Positions 50,528-63,376 are shown, numbered from the stretch's first letter. The stretch: 64,000 nt of DNA from Sphagnum compactum (GCA_965153455.1 OZ234502.1:4505267-4569266); one strand, 5' to 3'. Program-made: numbers and translations. Notes: generated by a model from the sequence alone, not told the origin.

Positions 50528-51010
50528 AGGTGTGGAGGTACCTATGCCTACTATATAGTGTGAACTTCCAGAGATAGCCTCATGCCTATAAGTGTGGATT
50601 CTGGATGTACCATATGCCTACGACTGCGGACTGCAGAGGTACCTTATGCCTATTAGTGCAGACTTCAGTTGTGCCCTATGCCTACAACTGCAGACTGCAG
50701 AGGTACCTTATGCCTATTAGTGCAGACTTCAGTTGTGCCTTATGCCTACAAGTGAGGACTGCAAAGGTGTACTGTACTATGCAATACTAGTGTGGACTCC
50801 AGATGTTCCTTATGTGTGCAGACTGTGAAGGTACCAGCTTATGCCTACTAGAGTACCTGGGCTCTGCTGGAGGTACCTTATGCCTACAAGCGTGGACTCT
50901 GGAGGTACCTTATGCCTACTAGTTCAAACTCTAGAGATACCTTACATGCCTACAAGTGTGGACAGGGGACATCCCTTATGCCTACCTAGTTTGGACTCTG
51001 GAGTTACCAC
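50528..51010. repeat. ~35 bp tandem repeat (TATGCCTACAAGTGTGGACT type)
   Basis: TATGCCTA appears about a dozen times, followed by CAAGTG/TTAGTG, then TGGACT or GCAGACT, then GGAGGTACCT. A longer exact period of about 70 bp is visible at 50637-50760. Overlapping open frames are by-products of the repeat. Confidence 0.88.
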
Positions 51011-53519
51011 TAGTGCACCCAGTTCACATTGTATCTTAGAGGTGAACATTCTCAAGAAGGTGGACTTGAAGCTTCTTCTTTTTTCTTTTTTTTTTAAAAA
51101 AAAAGATTGTGATGAAGTTGGAGTGTCAATCATCCATAATGACAATTAGCTAAATCTGGGTGTAAACAAATTTATATAAGTAGAAAAAAAAAATTATCAT
51201 CGCATAAACATACTTTTGGCTATTAACTAGAACTTAATGGAGAATCTAACAAGTTTCAAGGGTTTTGTTTTGGTTTGGTTTCAATTCTTTGTTTTTTTTT
51301 TAAAAAGGGAATTGGTTCCAGTTTTGGTTTTCTGATTTAAGGGGTAGTTTCAATTTATTTATTTTTTTAATTTTAAATTAGATCAATTTGATTTCAATTT
51401 GTGATTCCATAACCTCAATAAGTAATTTGTTGTTTTGATTCCAATAATATGCAAAACATCAAAATTTTCAATGCAAAAGATTTCAACTTTTTTGTTTCAA
51501 AAAGAAAAAAATTAGTTCAAAAGTTTGAAAATGTCAAACTAATACAAACTAGCATATTTTTACACTCTAAACTAAGCTACATATTTCAAAAAAAATTGAT
51601 TTTTTTATAGATAGCCAAATTTGGCTAGGTCCTCTTTTGGATGGTTGTTAGACCACTTGCCTCACAAAAGTGAGAAAGAAAAACAAGGGAAAAATGAAAG
51701 TAAAATCCTTTCCCACCACTCCCACCCAAAACTTAAAAGGAAGAAAAGCAAGGCTACCTTGAGTGCATGCTTGGGCCTTCCAATTGGCTGCATGAAATTT
51801 CTCTTCCCAAAAGAGTTCATCACCATTTTTGCCTGGCCTAATACCCCTTGCCAAGAACACCCTACCAATTCATCTTATTCACAATATGTCATATTATAGT
51901 TGTTTGGACAGACTAAAACTTTTTTTTTCAAGAATCTTAAGAATATTAAATTGTGCACCAAATTATAAAAATTAATCATCCTTGTGTTTATTGCAACTTG
52001 TAAAACTCATTTGTCATTCTAAACGATGATTTGATACAAAGGAAAAACATATGTAACATTCCTTTTAGGTACCCAATTATGGCTATGCCCAATGAGTAGA
52101 TTAAGATATTTGCAACAAGATAATTACCTCATATATCTTTTGATTCACACATTATGTCTAGTGCATTTGGGTATAATAGATTTGTTTGAGAGTGACTAGT
52201 TGAAAATTTGACATTTTATGTCTTCTAAATATTTTTCTTCTAATCATTCTATATCTTCCAAATTATTTCGATCAAGATTTTTACCTAATAGTTTTTGAAA
52301 CCTTGTGTGTGTCCTACTTGGTTGCATATAATTTATTTTTTGTCTAGCTAGATATATACCTTCATCATGATCAATTCACATAGGTTTTTTCATTTACTTT
52401 CCATAGTGTGGCTCAATGTGTTGTTGATCAAATATTCTAATGTAACTTTTTAATCCAATTTCCTTAAAAAACTGACTTTTGATATATATATTGAATTTAT
52501 TGATGACAAAAAAAATCAAGATTCAATAACTTCTCCACCTAAGTTACCTTGATGCACCAATACACATTGATTGTTTTCCAATTATAATAAAAGCACACCT
52601 CCATTTTCCCAAGAAAATTATTTTGATTTTTATTGAAGTTCTAGTGATCAAAATATTCAAAATCCAATAACTCGTGCAATGTTAGTTTAAACATTATGAA
52701 TACCCCCTTTAAAAACATGTCATTTTTTATTTTTATTTTTTTAAAGGTAGTTATTGAAGTTGTCTACCGCCTCCAAAAAGAAATTAGTAAAAGCTATCAC
52801 CATTTTTTTTGTAGAGCCCTTCAAGTCTTGGGACCCCAAAAGGTTTTCCTTTGTTGTAAACTTATTATATGAAGAATTTTTTTTCAATTTGCCTACTTCA
52901 AGTACATATTTTTATGTTTTTCTCCACCAACATATGCTACCTTAAATTTTGGCCAATCGTATTCAATTTTATGACATTCCACCAAAATTTGTATTTATAA
53001 TCAATTTTCACTTATCCATCATGTAGATCATATTTGAACCTATTCAAGGATGAAGGATGGGGTTCCAAAAAAAAGAAAAAGGATTTTAAGACTTTTGCAA
53101 GGCTACTTTTTGCAAGTAGCATTTACTTGAAACAAATTTAAGTGAAAAAAATTGAAAATTCCAATTTAAGATTATTGATATGATGGTGGTGATTTTTCAG
53201 ATGCATACATAATTGTGTATCAATATTTTGGTTTATAACAAGAAATGTAAAAAATCTCAAAAAATTTATAAATGAATTTCAATGGACAACCAAGTATTTT
53301 TTTGACAAGATTATTTCCTTCACATGTGATTTGCACCATTTGCACCTAAAGCTAGTCATTTTGAACCCATTGAACATTTTTTTGTCAAATTGTTAAAAAA
53401 ATGAGTGTTTTGCCTTGTAGTTTTTTTTAAAAAATTCAAGACTTCAAAATTTGTGTATGATTTGGTTTTTTCATCAAGTTCACCCAATGAACATGTGTTA
53501 TCATAAAATAGGACATTTT
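51011..53519. other. Spacer, no gene seen
   Basis: AT-rich with a perfect AGCCAAATTTGGCT at 51613-51626. A 92-codon frame at 51621-51899 and its antisense have no recognisable family. Confidence 0.45.
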
Positions 53520-53825
53520 TTGTTCTAGGGGGAACATTTGGTGTAAAGTTTGGGATCTACGTGCATTGATAGATGACCATTTTTAAGGGGGTATTAGATA
53601 ATTGTCCAACCTATTTTTATCACCCTATTATTATCTAATTTTCTAGTGTATACATATTAAAGCCACCTTATATTAATTACAATTGATTATTTCAAATTAT
53701 TACATACCCTATATTATAATTAAATTGATTATCTGAATAAAATGTACCCTATTTTTTAACTAATTAACTTATAATTTTTACTCAACAACTAATATATTGC
53801 ACCTATATTTTTATTCACATATTTT
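53520..53825 (+). repeat. 3' end fragment of an LTR element (family C), copy 2
   Basis: It matches 23285-23622: TGTAAAGTTTGGGATCTACG, a purine run before TATTAGATAATTGT, then TGTATACATATTAAAGCC and ACTAATTAACTTATAATTTT. No partner LTR or coding region is seen around it. Confidence 0.75.
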
Positions 53826-55096
53826 TTTTCTCTTTTTTTTACTAGTGTTCCCCTTGGGTTTTTGTTGTATAAAAAGTTTAAAAGTTATTGTATGCCTTTA
53901 TGCATTTTTTTATTAATTTTTTATAAATGTAATTTAAACACTTGATATAGTCAATTTAAAGGACTCAAAATGACATTTATATAGTATTCAAATTATTATT
54001 AAATTTTTTTATTAGTTTAATAAGACATCATTTTATTTAGTGGCATACAACAATTCATTACAACTATAATAATGTAAGATAAACAAATAGTTTGTTGAAC
54101 AATAAGATATATAGGTTGGTTGCGGTCACTAAATAATGTTTCACACCCAACTCCTTAACAATTCACTTTAAAACAATGGGTTAGCTAATCAAAATGACAT
54201 GATAGAACTAAAATAGATTATTAAAGAGGATTTTTTTTAATCATTTTTCACAAGTCAACAAAATTAATTACAACCCAATAAGATGATGCAATTTATTATT
54301 TTATAAAAATATGTATTATTATTTTTCATAAATATGTCATTTTCAAATCATTTCAAATGTTTTCAGGAGTCCTTAAAGGAATGAAACATTGGTTACACTG
54401 TTTGACAAGTGCTTTTGAATATTATATATTATTAAAGTCGTCTCAAACTTAACCAAATCTTCCCATAATATATTCAAAACATTTTTGTAAAAGTATACCA
54501 AACATTTTCAACGTTGACTTGACTTAACATTTTTAAATATAAAAATTAAATAGTGATTACATTTTCCATGCGTCATTATATTGTGATTACACTCAGTTGC
54601 AATGTACTTTATTTTAGTACATTGGAATCAATAGTGTAAAATTGAATATTGTTGTGAATCCACCAATTAGAACTTGGGTTGAAGAAAATAATTCAACTAC
54701 TTCTGATTTTTTGGTCATCAAGGTCTTCAAACAATTTACGATTTGAATAAGTTATCAAAAGTTTACACTAGAAAAATATATATATCATTTTCAATCAATT
54801 TTTACAATGAAATAGTATCATTCACAACTAAAAAATGTCATTTGCAACAAAAAAAACAAAACAAAACAAAAACAAACAATTGCAAACAACAATTTTTCTC
54901 CTAATGTTTGAGCTATGTTCACCTGCATAATTATTAGAAGTCATATTATGCCATGAAGATACTTGAAAATGTGCATATTGATGACAATATAATGAATTTG
55001 TTGAAGATGCTCCAAGAACTTGGCAATTGTACAAATAGTGTGAACAATGTCCAGGTGGGAGCCCAACGTACAAAACTTAACACTACCAACAATTCA
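53826..55096. other. AT-rich spacer, no gene seen
   Basis: Very AT-rich. No recognisable gene, RNA or transposon end. Confidence 0.5.
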
Positions 55097-55413
55097 TTGG
55101 CCTTGCATACCAAGGCAAGGATATTGTGTTTCGATTCATTATGGAGTATAGGTAGTAGCTTAAGGGATTTTGGCCCTTAGGTAGTAGGTCTATTTTGATA
55201 TGGGGATTTTGAAAGATGGTATTTTGGCTCATGTTGAAACTTGAGATTAGTTATAGAGTTATAATATTTTGAAGGATTTTGGTTTCTTTTAGAGGATTTT
55301 TCGAAGATTATTATTTTTGCATGGTGAAATATTTGAGTGTTTCCATGATTCTTCTTTTGCCTTAAGATACTTTTTAATGTAAATGGCAAGGCCACAATGT
55401 GACATGCCTCTTG
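55097..55413 (+). repeat. Interspersed repeat family A, copy 4
   Basis: It opens TTGGCCTTGCATACCAAGGC and ends GGCAAGGCCACAATGTGACA. About 317 bp, close to copy 1 in length. Confidence 0.85.
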
Positions 55414-58400
55414 TTTGTATGGACATTGGAAAGTTAGTGCCAAAAAGACCATGTTGGACATTAGAACAAGATCAACTGAAGAATGTGGTGGATCGGCAGC
55501 TAATTGCCAAGCTACATCTCCATAAGAATCAACATTTGTGTTGTGTGGGATAGTTAGTTACAGAGTCTCCTTTTCCATGTACTCATTTACGAAAGAACAA
55601 ATTCAATCTAGCAAATCCAAGCACTTAAGCATTGCTTCCGCTAGTCTCTAGTTGGATGTTGCTGCTGCTACTTGCATGCAAATCTGGTGAAAGAGATATA
55701 TATATAGGGTTCAGATTCTTTTTGAGAGATAATTTGTTGGGGAAAGGGTTTGAATCTCTGCTGCATCAAATGGTGGTTGGTGTACCTATGTGCAAGAGAG
55801 ATTAATGGAATTCCAGGAGGGATCCAGTGTCGCAGCTGCTTTGGAGCAAGCAACAAATGCACCAAGGTGTTGTTAGCAATATGGATAACTGGTGCAATGG
55901 TGTAGCTGGCCATTACATCAAGGGGAGACTAGTCTTTTGCAGATGGTTTTTCAGGGTGATATTCCTTGCAGGAGCTGGAGTCACTAGATGAGTTCATTGC
56001 ACACGCTAACAAGGCAGTCTGCACCTGTGAGTGCAAAGTGCCAGAGACAGGCTATTTAGGTATGCCGTTGTATGGTGCAAGCTGCTAGACCTAGGCAATG
56101 GAGCTTGTCTCTGTTCAACTGCCATTCAATCTAGTGCTCATTGTGTATGCACTGTAAGCTTTCAGTAATCGTTCAAAGTAGAGCATCGATTCTGTACATC
56201 CCTTCTGTACCTATTGATTTTGCATCTCTTGCTATGTGCAATGCTACCACAAGTTTGTGTTTGTGGCTTCTCCCGTGTCCATTGACTTCGTTCCTTTTTA
56301 TTGTCCATGATGTAGATGCATGGATGCCCACAGAAAGTGAAACACAATCACATTCATAACCACAGCAAGACTTTCTTCGAATTTGTTTCCGTTGTGGACT
56401 ACTTAATTGAGATTTGCAGAGCAGCAACAGATTTGCAAGAGTGCATTACAATTAGCAAAAGATTCAGTTCTTGAAAGCAAGAAGTTTAAGGCATTTTCTG
56501 CAACTCATCATAATATGCCATGGTTTGGAAATTTTGATGGGCACTGTGAAATGATCATTTGTCTAGAATGGTGTGACAGGGCTTGCTCAAAGGGATGGCA
56601 ATAGAGACAACTTGTGCATTGATATCTGACAAGTCCAATCATTGTTGGAGAGAAATGAGCTCTGTCTCTAGCTCTATCAATGCATATGCAAAATGTTCTC
56701 TAGTCTCACATCCTTTTGAGATCAAGTTTGATGTGATTCCATGACTGCATAAAGCCATGATGTCTCATCAAATTTGTAGGTTGAAGATCCAAATTGGGAT
56801 CTTCTTCTCTCATAGCAGCAACCTTAGTTTCTTTGCATACTTGTAAGTAGTTTTTGACATCCCTTTCAAAGTGGGTAGGTTGAAGACATTACAATGTGCA
56901 ATTTTCATTGTACTCTTTCTGTGTAGGTTTATCTGGACATTCTTGAAACTGCTACTGTCTGTGTGCAATGGAGGCAGTAGTTATTATTTGAGTGCCACTG
57001 TCTTTGTTGGGTTTCAGATCTGGCAGTTCAACATCAGTGGCAACCCTATCTTCCAAGATAGAAGCATTTAGGGAATGCTCATGTCCAGAAATTCCATGAA
57101 GGCCATCACTTCCAAATTTCACACTTGAACAAATGACGTCCCAACCATTAGCCTCTATTTAGGCCTCTCAATGCTTTTGATGTTGAAGATGCTTTGTTTT
57201 ACAGGGACAAACTGTCATGAAATGAAAGTTACCGTCACAAGCTTTTTGCAAAGAGATATTAGGGATTCTTTTAATTGGCTATATCTCTTGAGTGCTAGCC
57301 AACATAATGACTGAGTCTTTTTATTGCTTTTGGAAATGCAACAGAAACTCATGATCTGTAGAATTGTCTGCTGAAAATGTTGGGCAGATTATGATATTTC
57401 TCTACACCTATCATCATCAGGAGCTAATTGAAGTTGGTGGGTAGTCATGGCAGCTCATCAAGTGCTGCTATTTCTTGATGCAGGTGATGGTTTGTCACTG
57501 TTGCAAGCAACTCTCATAAGGTTATGGTTGCACTCATTGCTGTGTTAGGCAACAAGATTGTGGTTACAGTTTTGAAATGGAGTGGTTCCCGCAATGAAGG
57601 TGCAAACTTAGAATCTTTCATATCAGAAGTGCCCACTTTGGGGTCAATTTGACATATTGATTTGGTTCGACTTTTGGGCTATTGCAAATTGAAGGTTCAA
57701 AACACATGTTGGCATATATGTATGTCTCTTGACAAATGGATTTTTAACTTGACAATCTCAACTATTTTTGGATTGGGCCAAACAAGTGCTCATGTCATTA
57801 TGGGAATTGCTCGGGGACTGACATAATTGTGTCAATGCAACCATAAACCCTGAACCCTTCAAATTTTGGTTGTGGAGATTCTTCTGCAATTTTGTATATA
57901 TATCTAAGGGCATCTTAAATGTTGTAGGCTAATGGGTGCATGAAGCTTGCTTTCTTCCCAACTCCAAAGTTCTAGCTTTTAGTGGAAAGGTGAAGAGCTC
58001 TGCATACTAGCATGTGAGGTGTCAACTGGTGCCCTCACCCACTTTGGAATTATGTGAAGGTGAAAGCTGCTTGTCCCAGGTTTGGGGGTTTCAACTGGAG
58101 AAGAAACATGGTGAACAAATTGGAATGTATATGGTCAGGGTCTTGCAATGTTTTGGTTTTCCAAGAGTGAGAGGCATTCGTAATTTGGTATGTGTACCCA
58201 ATCCCTTTAGATCTTTGAACCTGCTCTGTTTGGATCATCATGCTATTTCTTTCTTACTGTTTCTGTTTTTGCATTTCCAGATGTATGACAGTTTGTTGGT
58301 GAAATTGACATGCAGGACCTTCCTTGTTTTGTGTGGCTTCATTTGCAGACTAAGAGTTAAGGGGTTCCGAAATGCACTGAGGTTTGTATGGACATCCTAC

Positions 58401-59420
58401 TAGTACATCTACAGGATCCAGGGTTTTCCAGTAGCCAGTTTCTGAGGTCATCACCGCCAGTGCAGCCTAGACAACCAGATGACATCAGACTGCACACTCA
58501 AAGGTGAATGGAACTTTGGCTACATGCCCAGAGTATGCCCATATGTTTGCTTTAATTTGGCATTCATTGTGTGTCCTACAAGAATGGTGAGAGTTCCTTT
58601 ATGGTCGTCACAAGTACACACAGATCTAAAGGGCTCTATCAGAATATTGTGTTTAAGCAGTTGGCTCTTTACAGGTTCTTCTAGTTCTTCTTCACACAGA
58701 AACATCCTAGTACATCAAAAATGAGGCTGATTTCAAGGAGGAGGGAATGTCTCCAGTCTGCTAACTTCTTGAATATTTGCAAGATGGAATTGCTAAACTT
58801 CAGAGCAAATCAATGCCATGAGATTTGGGCTGAATCAATCAATCCCATTCAGTTGCTTTCCATTTTATGTCACAAACATCAGTTTCAGCATCTAGAACAT
58901 GACTGCTTACAGTGTGAGGCCTAGTTTCACCACATCCGATCCTTCAGTGGAACTTTGCTGAGACTTTCTCCTCACAGTGAGCTAGCTTATCAATCAAGAG
59001 AGAAGAAGTCGGAGCATGCTAATCCTTTTTTGGGAGCTTAGATTTGATAGTATAGTTTACAAGTATTATTGAATCACTACTTTACTACCACTTTGATTAC
59101 ATCAAGTTGTTCTGCATTTCTGTAACTCTACATCACAAGATTATATCAATAAGATGAATCAATTCTGAAATTCTGACAATTTTTCAAGAATCAGAACCAC
59201 CGGTTATTTAGAAAATCAATTCTTTGATTCTGAAATTTTGAAATAATCAGAACTGCTGGTTGGTTGGTTTTTTTTTTTTTTTTTTTTTTGGGTTAAATCA
59301 ATTCTTTAATTTATTTATTTTTATTTTATTAAAGAAGCAGAACCACACCACCAGTTATTTAAAAATCAAAATAACCTCAGCAAACCATGAGCCTGCCTGA
59401 AAACCAAAACACGGAGCAGA
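55414..59420. other. 4 kb spacer, less AT-rich, no recognised gene
   Basis: The composition is more balanced than the rest of the spacer and resembles intron or decayed-gene sequence. Frames such as 58014-58403 (+) and 55668-55913 (-) match nothing recognisable and lack clear splice partners. It could hold a non-coding RNA or a highly diverged pseudogene, but the sequence gives no positive evidence. A T-run of about 20 lies at 59271-59290. Confidence 0.4.
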
Positions 59421-59735
59421 CAAGGGTGTGTCACACTGCGGCCTTGCCATTTTACAAAGGCAAAAGAAAGAATTATGGAAACACTCAAATATTTTTCACC
59501 ATGCAAAAATATAATGTTCAAAAATATAATCCTCTATAAGAAACCAAAATATTATGGTTTAATATTATAATCCTTTAAAATATTATAACTCTATAATAAC
59601 TAATCTGAAGTTTCAACACAAGCCAAAATATATCATCTTTCAAAAATCCTCATATAAAAATAAATAGACCTATTATTATTATTACCTAGGGGCCTATAAA
59701 AATCCCTTAAGCTACTATACTCTAGAAAGTTATTA
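59421..59735 (-). repeat. Interspersed repeat family A, copy 5, truncated
   Basis: Reverse-orientation copy, from GGTGTGTCACACTGCGGCCT (the family 3' end) to CTATACTCTAG near 59727. The remaining ~40 bases of the family 5' end are missing. It stops about 60 bases from the tRNA-Pro gene. Confidence 0.82.
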
Positions 59736-59770
59736 GAAACTGGTTTCTTGCTTTGAGGGACACATTTTCG

Positions 59771-59775
59771 AAAAA
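59771..59775 (-). terminator. RNA polymerase III terminator of tRNA-Pro
   Basis: A run of five T on the minus strand, about 20 bases after the tRNA 3' end, the usual pol III stop signal. Confidence 0.6.
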
Positions 59776-59795
59776 TATGCTTTCTGTGGTTTCTG

Positions 59796-59867
59796 GGGGC
59801 GCTACGAGAATCGAACTCGTGACCTCTCGCACCCGAAGCGAGAATCATACCACTAGACCAAGTGCCC
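59796..59867 (-). tRNA. trnP-CGG: tRNA-Pro (anticodon CGG)
   Basis: A 72-base cloverleaf. The acceptor strand is GGGCACT, the D arm GTCTAGTGGTATGATT, and the anticodon stem CTCGC/GCGAG has the loop TTCGGGT, giving CGG. The variable region is AGGTC, and the T stem ACGAG/CTCGT carries the loop TTCGAAT. The 3' acceptor strand AGCGCCC pairs with the 5' strand except for one A-C mismatch at the fifth pair. No intron and no encoded CCA (the next bases are CAG), so it is a nuclear-type gene. The internal A box and B box (GTTCGAATC) are intact. Confidence 0.93.
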
Positions 59868-60057
59868 TGCCGAGCAGGCAAACGGGAGACTTTCGTTTCT
59901 ATAGTAAAATTCTAAGATGGGTCTCTGACCACCAACTGTATTCTTTGCCAGGGAGGTTGGGAGGGATGGAGTTAGGGTTTGTAATAGGAGGCGGTTTAGG
60001 TTTTATAGGGTGAGTGCATAAAAGGAGAAAGGTAGGTAATGATTGATTGCTTCAAAA

Positions 60058-60835
60058 AGACCAATTCAAGGATATTGTGTTTAGATTCATTATAAAATCT
60101 AGGGTAGAACAGCTCATGAGCGATCACTTAAGCGCTCAAGGTTGGATCCAAGTGGAGTGCTCCATTGTTTCTAGTGTCCAAACAAAACTTGAACCCCTCC
60201 TATTGACACATCTGGCGCACTGTCAAAAACGAATTAGAATGAAGAAAGTTCAAAAACGAATTAGAATTGAGAAAGTTATGGCCCCCCAAAGAAGAGGGGG
60301 TCAAGAATTCACAAAAACAAACCACCCAACACCACAAAGCCTAAACCCAATGTCACCCAGAAAATTAGTTGTATGTTGCTTTGTTGTTATTAGAGTTCCA
60401 AGATGAATTATAGAACTGAAGGTGGCGCTCTTATGGCACTTTAAATCATTTAAAACGAACAAGAAATGAGAAAGTTAGAAGCTTTGAAAGTAGGAGGGGT
60501 CCAAAGAAAAGAAAAAAATGCATTTTGTGAGTTGGAAAGCTTATTTTTCTTCTTGCAATTTTTTCATTACTCCTTTTCATTTGCACTTCAACAATGATTT
60601 CTAGAGCTTGAGGTAGCGCTACCACAACATTTTAGCTTAATGGATTTTGGCTCGTGTTGAAACTTGAGATTAGTTATACAGTTCTGATATCTTGAAGGAT
60701 TTTGGTTTCTCTTGGAGGATTTCTTTGAAGATTATATTTTTGCATTGTGAAGTATTTGCATTGCCCTAATTGTTCTTTCGCCTTCAGATACTTTTCAATG
60801 TAAATCACAAGGCCACAGTGTGACACACCCTTTGT
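60058..60835 (+). repeat. Interspersed repeat family A, copy 6, interrupted
   Basis: The first ~35 bases (CAAGGATATTGTGTTTAGAT...) at 60058-60092 and the second half (TTTTGGCTCGTGTTGAAACT... to GGCCACAGTGTGACACACCC) at 60645-60835 belong to family A. Between them is ~550 bp of unrelated DNA that replaces the family's middle part. The intervening DNA has two similar AACGAATTAGAAT phrases and two GCGCT-containing stretches (GGTGGCGCTCTTATGGCAC, GAGGTAGCGCTACCACAAC). Confidence 0.75.
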
Positions 60836-62050
60836 TTTTATCATATGTTATCTTGTTTACCAAAAACAAATTGTGAATTTACTACTGCTAGATAATTGGA
60901 ATGTTGCACAATTAGGTTACCTATGGAAAAACCAGGGACTCCAAAGTTGCAAAAAGATGATGAATAAAACAGATTTCCAGATCTCTCAGGTTTGAGTTTT
61001 GAAGACACAAGAAACTGTCAAACGACTCCCAAGAAAAAAGACAAGACCATGTAAAAAGAGTGAGGAGATGAAGGACTAGCTACTTAAATTTGGTGTAAAG
61101 TATTTCACATGAGAAAAAAATGGTGGAAACAGTTTGAGCATGATGATTGAATGCATGTCATTACAAACTCATTTCGACATTCAAGCATCTATTCTCTCGA
61201 CAAGGTAGTGTATGGCTAAACAATAAGTTGATGGGTGGTGGTGGTGGTGGTGGTGGTGGTGGTGGTAACGGCATCCAAATTCCAACCTTTCTCATTGATA
61301 TCCTATACAGGGCTGTGAATTGAAGACTGTAGAGAAGAGGAGACAACGATAGAGAGAAGAAGAGGATCTGCATCACACAATGAAACTCATCAAGAGGTGA
61401 AGATGATGTGTCCAAGGGATTCTGAGAAAATGGGTTCAGAGATGAATTCAGGTATTGTCAGCAGCAGCTGGGAAAGAAACAACATTGACCATTGCTTTTT
61501 TTTTGTCCTCAGTGACTACCAAAAACAGCTAGGAGGCTTTTGCACCATCGATAGTTCTTGATCCATCCTTAGTTAACCCATTCAGAGATAACACAATCTC
61601 CAGGAAATCAAATAAGCAAACCCATGATTCAGAAGATCCACAACAAAAGAAGAGGAAAGCCAAAATTACAACACCCAGCTGAATGAGTATCCAGGCAAAA
61701 TGATCATATCAAATTGAACAATTCTCAACTATACAGCAAATGCAAATTCCCTGCTGCAAGTGTTAACCATGATCTCAAAAGCCACTCTACACTCCAAGAG
61801 TTTCAAAAGTGAGATATTCTTCCTACAAGATTTATTACGACTTGTGATCCACCTTTTCTATCATCCTTAAACCTTTGAGACATTGTGATTCATAAACCAA
61901 CAACCTCAAAAGAAATAGTCACCAAACGTCTCTAACAAAACAGTTCTGTCATGAATGTCTTGAGTGAATGCAATCAGACCTCAATGGTGCACCACTGTGA
62001 ACCTCTCCTAACTTAGAACTCTTTTGGACTCTGCTTCTTTCTTAATTTGT
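60836..62050. other. 3' flank of the DOMON-b561 gene and spacer
   Basis: No gene seen. A (GGT)n microsatellite occupies about 61233-61266. The part near 62050 is probably the 3' untranslated region of the minus-strand gene. Confidence 0.5.
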
Positions 62051-63376
62051 TCATATAGTAGTTGCATAGCTTAAGGATTTGACATCTTTCCTTTGTTTCA
62101 TCCAATACAAGGACTCCAATACAAGAAAGGCAATGATCTCAATTGCAGCAATGACCGCATACCCTGCTGTTACACTCCTCTTCTCATGTGCAACATGAAT
62201 CCCCACAAGGACATTGATTGCTGCAAGGAAAAGTGCAAGACGACCAACCCAAGAATGGTACCAGTTCCAATACCGCCGGATCTTGACTTCTTTCTTTGGT
62301 CGCCATACTACCGCCAGAATCTGTTAAAGACAAAAAAAAAATTGCAAAACCTAAACAATCAGGAACTTCTTATTTGAAGACAGAGACACACTTAATAACC
62401 AAGAATACACATTTGGGAAATCTTAAGTCTCAGGAATACTGTAACAGATATGAGAGCCAAAAAATTATAATCACATGAATTCATCCACAAGAAATAAATT
62501 ACCTGCAAGCAAGCCAGCGTGAACAAAAAGATGCCCAAGGCTCGGTGGCTACTGAGCTTTGGCAATCCTTTAAGCCTTCCATACATCGTGGAGCCTGTAA
62601 TCAATCCAGCAAGAATGAAGATGAAGCCCAGAATCTGGAAAGTGATATGGAGGTAGAACCAGGCAGGGTCCCACTGACGGCAATAGCGTGCAATGATTGC
62701 TCCAGTTGGCAGTAAAATGCCCCAACCAAGTATGTTCACAGCTGCATGTGCCTTTCGTAGATTGTCTGTTGAGATTTTGTAGCCCTCTGGATCCAGGCCT
62801 GCAGTTTGTACAAAGTATAACATATACTTAGTGTGATAGATAGCTCTCCTGACCTCCCAGCCTCCTCTGCCCATCAGCATGCTCTCCAACTAGAAGAGAC
62901 AATGGAAAAATGCAAGTCACACCCCTCCACAACTCCTACGAAGAAATCAAGTATGGCATTTTGAAGGGTGGTGAAAAACCTTGAGCAAACTTGGCAATGA
63001 CAACTACTTTGTTGACGTGCTTCTGTGGGTGTCCCGAGGAATCAAGAGGTCCATGTGCAAAGAGCAAGAAATCAGGAGTAACAGTTGTCCTGTCAAGATT
63101 CAATGCAAACGAGACATATGCAATACCACCAATGTATCGAATCACAGGTTTTGTTGAGAAGCTCAATTGAGATCGTGTATGGTTGACGATCATGCCCTCT
63201 GTTACGAGATACCAATCTGAGACACTCGCAGCATCAGCAGAGCCCATTATGGCTAACACAGCTGAAGCATTTTCCATCACCGGATTGGCCGCAAACCCAA
63301 GTCCAGCCCATGATTTTGTGTGCAGTTGGGAAATGAACACAATGTCTAAAGTGTTTGTCAAGTTGTTGTGACGTGA
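62051..63376 (-). CDS. DOMON domain-cytochrome b561 protein, 5' end not found
   Basis: Three exons join in frame: 63376-62980, 62798-62503 and 62320-62051 (321 codons including TGA); introns are GT-AG. The first exon gives the end of a DOMON domain (KSWAGLGFAANPVME, then VSFALNLDR and DFLLFAHGPL). The other two give a five-helix cytochrome b561 core with the four expected haem-ligand His: LRKAHAAVNILGWG, PAWFYLHITFQ, LSSHRALGIF and WNWYHSWVGRL, followed by the WRPKKE loop typical of the family. Such plant proteins are thought to carry electrons across the plasma membrane between cytosolic ascorbate and apoplastic acceptors. The signal-peptide exon is missing: 63376 follows an AG acceptor, and no suitable upstream exon is recognised to the window edge. 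DOMON and b561 are joined by a short linker. Confidence 0.9.

Noticed and set aside
50605-51149. Open frames with repeated MPTRVPG / YLMPTSVDSGGTLCL segments
   Set aside because: They are read through the ~35 bp tandem repeat and show only its periodicity.
60047-60406. 119-codon plus-strand frame
   Set aside because: It begins in a family A repeat fragment and continues into the inserted segment, with no family resemblance.
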